Positions 6,845 through 11,376 of a DNA stretch of 11,376 bases are shown here, in pieces (position 1 is the first letter of the stretch; each line of letters begins with the position of its first letter). The position numbers and the translations under genes were made by a program. The notes beneath the pieces are model-generated. The model was not told where the DNA came from and ran no database searches. It was given only the letters and a program-made list of their open reading frames with translations. Source of the stretch: Acidobacteriota bacterium (lineage in GTDB: Bacteria > Acidobacteriota > Terriglobia > Bryobacterales > JACQDG01); NCBI GenBank assembly GCA_016201185.1, contig JACQDG010000433.1:1-11376 (forward strand), given 5' to 3'.

Positions 6845-7567
6845 TCAGTACTTGATGTCTGTTCTTCCCACGGTCTGGCCGATGTGGCCGACGAGCTTGC
6901 CCATGGTGTAAAACTCGCCGCTCCCGGCCGACATGCCAAAGAAGGGAACTGCCGAGACGATCAAGCGGCCTTTCTCGTCGCAGGCGCCCTCGTGCACGCT
7001 GGTGGCCACGACTTCGGCCAGAAACATCGTGCGCGCCGGAGGCACATCGAGCGTGTGGAAGACCTTGCACTCTACGTGGATCGGTGATTCCTCCACGGTC
7101 GGCGCGTTAACCTTCACCGCCTTGCCGCGGGTCAGCCCCGACAGCTTGAACTTGTCGCCCACCTTCGACGAGTTCATGTCCACCTTGTCGAACGCCTGCA
7201 CCACGGAGGCCACCGGAACATTCAGGACGAATTCCTTGTGCAGATCGACCAGCTTCTCCGCGAGGTGTTGATGGCCCACGCTGATGCCAATCTGCGGCGG
7301 CTTTCCGCAGATAACGAACGTCCAGACAACGGAAATCTCATCCGGATCACCAGGCTTCCCGTTGACCGTGAGCAGAATGGCCGGAACGGGCGGCAACATC
7401 GGTCCGGGCTCAGGAAGAAGTCTTCTCTTTGCCACGGCAGGCGGGCGGCCCATTCCTGCGGCTGGCCGTAGCCCTCCGAAGCAGCCGAGCGCCACCAGGC
7501 CGGCGCTCTCGCCGAGCCACACGCGTCTGGACACAGTCGCGGGCGCTTGTTTGCCGGTTCGCGGCAT
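6845..7567 (-). CDS. Flavin reductase-like (FMN-binding split-barrel) protein with Tat-type signal
   Basis: A 240-residue protein. Residues 57-195 follow the flavoredoxin/flavin-reductase split-barrel pattern: PVPAILLTVN, DEISVVWTFV, PPQIGISVG, KEFVLNVPVASVVQAFDKV, GDKFKLSGL, then a P-x-V-E-E-S-P segment and HVECKVFHTL. The family binds FMN and either reduces it with NAD(P)H or transfers electrons. Unusually, the N terminus carries a twin-arginine motif (SRRVWLG, 13-19) and a short hydrophobic run (about 20-31), suggesting export of the folded protein. The start ATG at 7567 is supported by GGGGG five bases upstream, so the extension belongs to the gene and is not over-reading. ALGC near residue 29 resembles, but does not match well, a lipobox. 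It lies 28 bases after the cytochrome c gene, consistent with a shared periplasmic role. The substrate is unknown, and a non-enzymatic FMN-binding role is also possible. Confidence 0.85.
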   Translation of the reverse strand: MPRTGKQAPATVSRRVWLGESAGLVALGCFGGLRPAAGMGRPPAVAKRRLLPEPGPMLPPVPAILLTVNGKPGDPDEISVVWTFVICGKPPQIGISVGHQHLAEKLVDLHKEFVLNVPVASVVQAFDKVDMNSSKVGDKFKLSGLTRGKAVKVNAPTVEESPIHVECKVFHTLDVPPARTMFLAEVVATSVHEGACDEKGRLIVSAVPFFGMSAGSGEFYTMGKLVGHIGQTVGRTDIKY

Positions 7568-7595
7568 GTTATCCCCCTTGAGCGCCGGGTGGTTC

Positions 7596-8072
7596 TTATT
7601 TGTTTCGGTCTGGCTTGGCCGCCTCGAACCGAATCTGCTTCAGCATTTCGGTCTGGTGCCCAAGTTCCGTTTTGCCGGCCGGAAACCCGTTCACGCTCAG
7701 AATGTAAGCCAGAACATCCGCATCCTGCTCCCGGCTCAGCCGTTTGGGATCGTCTTGCGGCATCGTCTTACGGATTCTGTCGAACAAGTCGCCAACCGTG
7801 AGCCCGTCCCAATTCGCGAGGAAGGCCCCCCCAGCGAGCGGGGGCGCCGCTTCACCGCCCGTCAGTCCGTCCCCGTGGCAGGACGCGCATTCCCGCCCAG
7901 AGAGCGTTTCGCCGCGCTTCGTTTGCTCTTCTGTATACACACCGTCCCACACCGAGCGCGACGTTTGTTCCGTTGATTGTGGAGCAGCCGCTGGTTGCGC
8001 CCAAAGAGCGGAATATAAGGCGCCCAGCGCCGCCAGGCCGCCGATTACCACCGCCGCGATTTTGGCCTTCAT
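7596..8072 (-). CDS. Secreted class I cytochrome c
   Basis: A 158-residue periplasmic mono-haem cytochrome c. An N-terminal signal (MKAKIAAVVIGGLAALGALYS) is likely cleaved near residues 25-30. The haem site is CASCH (Cys62, Cys65, His66), and the sixth ligand is probably Met104 in IRKTMPQDDP. The C-terminal helix (DADVLAYILSVNGFPAG) is typical of cytochromes paired with quinoprotein dehydrogenases. It follows the quinoprotein gene after only 15 bases, with GAGG just before the ATG, so it is the natural electron acceptor of that enzyme. This pairing is inferred from position and family habit. Confidence 0.93.
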   Translation of the reverse strand: MKAKIAAVVIGGLAALGALYSALWAQPAAAPQSTEQTSRSVWDGVYTEEQTKRGETLSGRECASCHGDGLTGGEAAPPLAGGAFLANWDGLTVGDLFDRIRKTMPQDDPKRLSREQDADVLAYILSVNGFPAGKTELGHQTEMLKQIRFEAAKPDRNK

Positions 8073-8087
8073 GTCACCTCAGGAGCC

Positions 8088-10271
8088 TCAGCGCCCGGCG
8101 TCGCTTACGGCGCGCTCCTCACCAGAGGGCAGGCTGAACGCCAGGTACTCGCCCGAGTAGGGGCCGCCGCTGATGGCGATGACGATGTACTGCTTGCCGT
8201 TCACCATATACGTCATCGGCGATCCGCTCTCAGTCGCCGGCATGTAAACTGCGCCCACCTCTTTGCCGGTCGCCTTGTCGTAGGCGCGCAGCATCGCCCC
8301 CCGCGGATGTTCCGGCGTCGTGGTGAGCTGACCGTCGCCGGCGATGATCAGGGACTTGGTGACCAGCGTACCCACGTTATAACCCGGCTGGCCGGTGCGC
8401 GGGATGTTCATTCCTTTGAGCGCAGGGTGATTGCGGACCACGTCCGGCGTGTCGCCATGTGCGGACTGCCACATGATCTCGCCCTTGTCCAGATTGATCG
8501 CCGAGATGGTCCCATAGGGCGGTTTGATCAGCGGCAGACCCTGGACGTTCAGACGACGGTAGGCGGCGAAGGCGGCGGCCGCAGCCGCGGCGGCCGGAGA
8601 CCCGGGTCGCGGTGGTGGCGGTGCATCGGCGCCGGCGGCCTCGCCCGGGCCTCGCGACACATGAACCTCTTGTCCGGCAGTCCCGGCGACGTAGTTCATA
8701 TCCGAGAATTGCTTGTTCGGTGGGGGAACGAGCCCTATCGGCGTGGGGCAAGCGTTGCACGCATATGCATACACGGTGTGGGTTTCGGGATCGTACGAGG
8801 CTCCCGGCCAGTTCGTGCCGCCACTCGCTGTGCCCAGCGTGAGCGAGGCGAGCGGGCCATCGACTTTGCTCACGACCGGCGGTGTAAACACCGGCCCCAG
8901 GTGATACTTCGAGACCAGCGTCAGGGCTTCGTCCCGAAGCGCGGGCGTGAAGTCGATCAGGTCGTCGATCGAGACGCCGTTGCGGCTGTAAGCCGGCGGC
9001 TTCGTCGGAATGGGCTGCGTCGGCGAGTACCACTCGCCCGGCGCGTTGCCTTTCTCCACCGGCTGCTCCACGATCGGCCAGACCGGCTCCCCGGTCACCC
9101 GGTCGAAGACGTAAAGGAAGCCCTGCTTGCTCGGCAGCGCCACTGCCTTGATCGCCCGCCCGTTGACGTTGATGTCGGCCAGGAGCGGCGCCGAGGAAAG
9201 GTCCATGTCCCAGAGGGCGTGGTGCACCACCTGGTAATGCCACTTCCGCTTCCCCGTTCTCAGATCGACACAAACCAGGCTCTCGCTAAACAGGTTGTTC
9301 CCCGGCCGGTGCCCTCCGTAGTAGTCCGACGTCGGCGACTCCACCGGCAGGTAAACCAACCCCAACTCTTCATCCACGGAGATCTGGGTCCACACCCCGG
9401 TGTTGCCGGTGTACTCGGCCGACCCCTTCTCCCACGTGTCGTAACCGAACTCACCCTTCATCGGGATGGTATGGAAGATCCACAGGCGCTTGCCCGTCAG
9501 GACGTCGTATCCGCGGACGTGACCTTTGTTGTTCCGCATGCTCTTGGGCGTCATGCCTTCCCGGAACGCGGCGCCCACGATCACCACGTCCTTGGCAATG
9601 ACCGGCGTCGAGTGGATCCCGATCTCCCCGTTGATCAAATCGGGGACCCACTGGCCAGCAGCATTCCAGGCCGAGATTTCCTGATCGTCGTCGAGCTTCA
9701 GATCGACAGCGCCGTTCTTGCCGAAGGTGGGAACCGGGACGCCGGTCTTGGCGTCCAGGGCGACGAGCCGAAAGCCCGGCGTAAAGTACAGGATCCGCTC
9801 ATCTTTGCCGTCGGACCAGTAGGCCAGCCCACGGCCCGACAGTTGCCGGGGCGCGGCAGCGCCGCGCGCCCCTTCATGCTCGCCGTGCACCCACAGCAAC
9901 TCGCCCGTGGCCGCGTCGAGCGCCACTACCGCCCGCCGCGTTCCGGCGGTTGCGTACAGCACGCCCTTGACCACCAGGGAAGTCCCCTCCAACTTGTATT
10001 CCGGCCGCGTGCCCAGGCTGTCGGTCTTGAAGCGCCAGGCAATCTCCAGCTTATTGAAGTTAGTTGCGTTGATCTGGTCCAGCGGCGAGTAGCGGCTGCC
10101 CCGGACATCCCCGCAGTAGCTCGGCCACTCGCCGTTCTTGGTGCCAGCCGAAAACATGTTCTTGGTCCCAGACTGGCCCGACACTCCCACCGTCATCCAG
10201 ATAAACCCGATCACAAGCGCCAAAGTCGGCAATAACAAGTCCTTAAGTCCACTAGTTCTTGCCTGGTACAT
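8088..10271 (-). CDS. PQQ-dependent quinoprotein dehydrogenase (membrane glucose dehydrogenase-like beta-propeller)
   Basis: A 727-residue periplasmic eight-bladed propeller enzyme that oxidises an alcohol, sugar or polyol using pyrroloquinoline quinone. An N-terminal hydrophobic segment (residues 11-30) acts as signal or anchor. Propeller 'tryptophan-docking' repeats of the form TG-x-x-x-W recur: TGELLW (122-127), TGKRLW (259-264), TGKRKW (339-344), TGEPVW (393-398) and KGEIMW (596-601). The WHYQVVHHALWDMDLSSAP stretch (344-362) is the conserved glucose-dehydrogenase-type active-site region. It lacks the five-helix membrane domain of E. coli Gcd. A Cys-x-x-Cys (505, 508) and an Ala/Pro-rich insert (about 543-568) are unusual. 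ATG at 10271 was chosen because AGGAGG lies five bases upstream; an upstream in-frame ATG at 10334 lacks this and would extend into the promoter region. It is the first gene of the leftward cluster and is followed closely by its likely cytochrome c partner. The actual substrate is unknown. Confidence 0.93.
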   Translation of the reverse strand: MYQARTSGLKDLLLPTLALVIGFIWMTVGVSGQSGTKNMFSAGTKNGEWPSYCGDVRGSRYSPLDQINATNFNKLEIAWRFKTDSLGTRPEYKLEGTSLVVKGVLYATAGTRRAVVALDAATGELLWVHGEHEGARGAAAPRQLSGRGLAYWSDGKDERILYFTPGFRLVALDAKTGVPVPTFGKNGAVDLKLDDDQEISAWNAAGQWVPDLINGEIGIHSTPVIAKDVVIVGAAFREGMTPKSMRNNKGHVRGYDVLTGKRLWIFHTIPMKGEFGYDTWEKGSAEYTGNTGVWTQISVDEELGLVYLPVESPTSDYYGGHRPGNNLFSESLVCVDLRTGKRKWHYQVVHHALWDMDLSSAPLLADINVNGRAIKAVALPSKQGFLYVFDRVTGEPVWPIVEQPVEKGNAPGEWYSPTQPIPTKPPAYSRNGVSIDDLIDFTPALRDEALTLVSKYHLGPVFTPPVVSKVDGPLASLTLGTASGGTNWPGASYDPETHTVYAYACNACPTPIGLVPPPNKQFSDMNYVAGTAGQEVHVSRGPGEAAGADAPPPPRPGSPAAAAAAAAFAAYRRLNVQGLPLIKPPYGTISAINLDKGEIMWQSAHGDTPDVVRNHPALKGMNIPRTGQPGYNVGTLVTKSLIIAGDGQLTTTPEHPRGAMLRAYDKATGKEVGAVYMPATESGSPMTYMVNGKQYIVIAISGGPYSGEYLAFSLPSGEERAVSDAGR
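8568..8645 (-). repeat. Low-complexity Ala/Pro-rich segment inside the quinoprotein gene
   Basis: It encodes about residues 543-568: a run of prolines (APPPPRPGSP) then nine alanines within a Phe-Ala tail. The DNA is GCC/GCG-type tandem codons prone to slippage. It is probably a surface loop between propeller blades. Confidence 0.6.
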
Positions 10272-10276
10272 AATTC

Positions 10277-10282
10277 CCTCCT
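10277..10282 (-). promoter_or_regulatory. Shine-Dalgarno site deciding the quinoprotein start
   Basis: A perfect AGGAGG on the minus strand with a five-base spacer before ATG 10271. It argues against the 21-residue-longer reading from 10334, whose extra residues look like non-coding leader (MYTWAQPVGGGNKAGRNQEG). Confidence 0.75.
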
Positions 10283-10325
10283 GATTCCTTCCCGCCTTGT
10301 TTCCTCCGCCCACCGGCTGCGCCCA

Positions 10326-10331
10326 AGTATA
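10326..10331 (-). promoter_or_regulatory. Candidate -10 element (TATACT) for the quinoprotein operon
   Basis: TATACT (5/6 match to TATAAT) on the minus strand lies about 54 bases before the ATG at 10271. No good -35 hexamer was found 16-18 bases upstream, so it would need an activator or another sigma factor. It is an alternative to the pair at 10369-10398. Confidence 0.25.
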
Positions 10332-10368
10332 CACAAAACCAGACTGCGCCAGCCGAAGCCCAGTGCAA

Positions 10369-10398
10369 ATTTTCCCTACCCGTGCCCCGACTTGTCAA
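10369..10398 (-). promoter_or_regulatory. Candidate sigma-70-type promoter for the nine-gene leftward cluster
   Basis: On the minus strand a perfect TTGACA (10398..10393) is followed after 18 bases by GAAAAT (10374..10369, 4/6 match). Transcription from here would give a leader of about 90 bases before the quinoprotein ATG. It is the only full -35 consensus I found in the 200-base divergent gap, and the cluster's later junctions leave little room for other promoters. Confidence 0.4.
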
Positions 10399-10412
10399 CG
10401 AAATGCGGATCA

Positions 10413-10436
10413 GCCGGGCCCCTCGCTTTCCCCGGC
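10413..10436. repeat. GC-rich inverted repeat between the divergent genes
   Basis: The arms GCCGGG (10413-10418) and CCCGGC (10431-10436) are perfect complements with a 12-base loop. The repeat sits between the leftward -35 element and the rightward -10 candidate, where an operator controlling both directions could lie. The arms are short and GC-rich, so chance is a serious alternative. Confidence 0.3.
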
Positions 10437-10448
10437 GCCCAGGTCGGT

Positions 10449-10454
10449 TACAAT
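10449..10454 (+). promoter_or_regulatory. Candidate -10 element (TACAAT) for the M24-like gene
   Basis: TACAAT lies 17 bases before the ATG at 10472, which would give a very short leader of about ten bases. The region 16-18 bases upstream has no convincing TTGACA match. The rest of the 200-base gap 10272-10471 shows no ORF or RNA gene that I can support. Confidence 0.25.
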
Positions 10455-10471
10455 CGAGCAGATGTGACCCT

Positions 10472-11376
10472 ATGAGCACCGGGCGACAGCACCAGCTGAT
10501 ACAGATCCAGTGGCCCGAGTTTGGCGAAGGCGAGCCGCCGCCGCAAGCTTCCAGCCGGGAGTTCCAGTTGCGGATGGAGGCTGCCCGCGGGGCCATGGAG
10601 TCGCGCGGGCTCACCCACCTGTTCGTCTACGGCGACCGGGAACACTTTGCCAACCTGGCTTACTTGACCGGCTTCGACCCCCGGTTTGAAGAGGCTGTGC
10701 TCATTCTCCGTCGCCAGGGCGCCCCGCTGCTGGTGGTGGGAAATGAATGCGAGGGCTATCTGGGCATCAGCCCGTTGTGGGACGAAGGCTTGCTGCGCGG
10801 TGAGCGGTTCCAGTCCTTCTCGCTGCTCAGCCAGCCTCGCGATTCGAGCCGCCCGATCCACGAGATTCTTAGTGGTGAAGGCATCGACCCAAGCTCGCGA
10901 GTCGGCTGCGTGGGGTGGAAATACTATTCCAAGAAAGAACACCCTCTGGGAGCTCACGCCATCGATGTTCCGGCCTATCTTGTCGACACCCTGCGCGAGC
11001 TGGCGGGGCGGGAAAACGTCGTCAACGCCACCGACATCTTCATGCACCCCGAGACCGGCCTGCGAACCTTTTGCTCAGCCTGGGAGATTGCTTACTTCGA
11101 GTACACCAACGTTTTGGCTTCGGAGGGCATGAAGCGGATGCTCTTTGCCGTCCGCGAGGGCATGACGGACCATGAACTCGCCCAGCACATCCGGTACAAC
11201 GGAATGCCCCTCGGCTGCCACATGACGCTCGCCACCGCGGACAACCCGCTGGGCCTTTCCGGTCCCGTGGGGGCAAAGGTGCGGCGGGGAGGACCGCTTT
11301 CGGCCAACGTCTGCTATTGGGGAAGCAATAGCTGCCGCGCCGGTTGGGTCGCAGGCGGCCCCGCGGATCTGCCGGC
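10472..11376 (+). CDS. M24 peptidase/creatinase-family protein, possibly non-peptidase (3' end beyond window)
   Basis: The open frame runs 301 codons to the right edge. Residues about 30-170 resemble the creatinase/prolidase N-terminal domain (LTHLFVYGDREHFANLAYLTGF at 47-68, then a Rossmann-like segment with LLVVGNECEGY). From about 185 the pita-bread M24 domain begins: EIAYFEYTNVLASEGMKRML, then VREGMTDHELAQHI (228-240). In active M24 enzymes two Asp ligands follow in a D-x(10)-D pattern. Here the corresponding stretch appears to be LSANVCYWGSNSCRAGWVAGG (277-297 region), which has no Asp. The protein may thus be a creatinase-like hydrolase or a catalytically divergent homolog, but the His/Glu ligands lie beyond the window. 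ATG 10472 is a tentative start with no strong ribosome site; Met35 is an alternative. It is transcribed away from the oxidoreductase cluster across a shared promoter region. Confidence 0.8.
   Translation, partial: MSTGRQHQLIQIQWPEFGEGEPPPQASSREFQLRMEAARGAMESRGLTHLFVYGDREHFANLAYLTGFDPRFEEAVLILRRQGAPLLVVGNECEGYLGISPLWDEGLLRGERFQSFSLLSQPRDSSRPIHEILSGEGIDPSSRVGCVGWKYYSKKEHPLGAHAIDVPAYLVDTLRELAGRENVVNATDIFMHPETGLRTFCSAWEIAYFEYTNVLASEGMKRMLFAVREGMTDHELAQHIRYNGMPLGCHMTLATADNPLGLSGPVGAKVRRGGPLSANVCYWGSNSCRAGWVAGGPADLP

Noticed and set aside
8747..8758. A haem c site in the quinoprotein (a quinohaemoprotein)
   Set aside because: The Cys-Asn-Ala-Cys motif is followed by Pro, not His, and there is no C-terminal cytochrome domain.
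8307..10235. Long plus-strand open frame (642 codons) opposite the quinoprotein gene
   Set aside because: An antisense shadow of a well-supported PQQ dehydrogenase. The translation is Arg/Val/His-rich with no fold pattern.
10448..11047. Minus-strand open frame (199 codons) opposite the M24-like gene
   Set aside because: The plus strand reads a creatinase/M24-type protein with plausible secondary structure. The minus frame lacks recognisable features and would run through the divergent promoter region.

Overview
The window is GC-rich and gene-dense and looks like a bacterial chromosome or metagenomic contig. The large membrane-type quinoprotein dehydrogenase, the small secreted cytochrome c and the CoxMSL-type molybdenum hydroxylase together would fit a soil Acidobacteriota (Solibacter/Bryobacter-like) genome. 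That placement is an inference from protein style only; no marker gene is present.

Layout. Nine genes lie head-to-tail on the minus strand, from about 10.27 kb down to the left edge. In transcription order they are: PQQ-type quinoprotein dehydrogenase, secreted cytochrome c, Tat-signal flavin-reductase-like protein, class V aminotransferase-like PLP enzyme, amino acid permease (APC superfamily), FAD subunit (CoxM-like), 2Fe-2S subunit (CoxS-like), CoxG-like SRPBCC protein, and molybdopterin subunit (CoxL-like, cut by the left edge). Junctions are tight: 15, 28, 39, -17 (or -8), 69, -8, 5 and 40 bp. One long transcript is therefore plausible, with a possible internal promoter before the FAD subunit. 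A tenth gene, an M24 peptidase/creatinase-like protein, runs the other way from about 10.47 kb off the right edge. It shares a 200-bp divergent promoter region with the nine-gene set.

How the parts may work together. The permease could import an amino acid or amine-like compound, the PLP enzyme could act on it, and the three-subunit molybdenum hydroxylase could hydroxylate a carbonyl or N-heterocyclic carbon. The quinoprotein and cytochrome c would form a separate periplasmic oxidation branch. The substrate is not readable from the sequence. The CoxL-like active-site loop reads PNRGYSR, with Gly where true CO dehydrogenase has its copper-binding Cys, so CO oxidation is unlikely.

The most unusual points are the odd CoxL loop combined with a form-I-like M-S-(G)-L gene order, a flavin-reductase fold carrying a Tat signal, a divergent M24 protein whose usual Asp metal-ligand motif seems absent, and the linkage of all these in one candidate operon. 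No RNA genes, insertion sequences, CRISPR arrays or long repeats were seen. No gene-free stretch exceeds about 200 bases.
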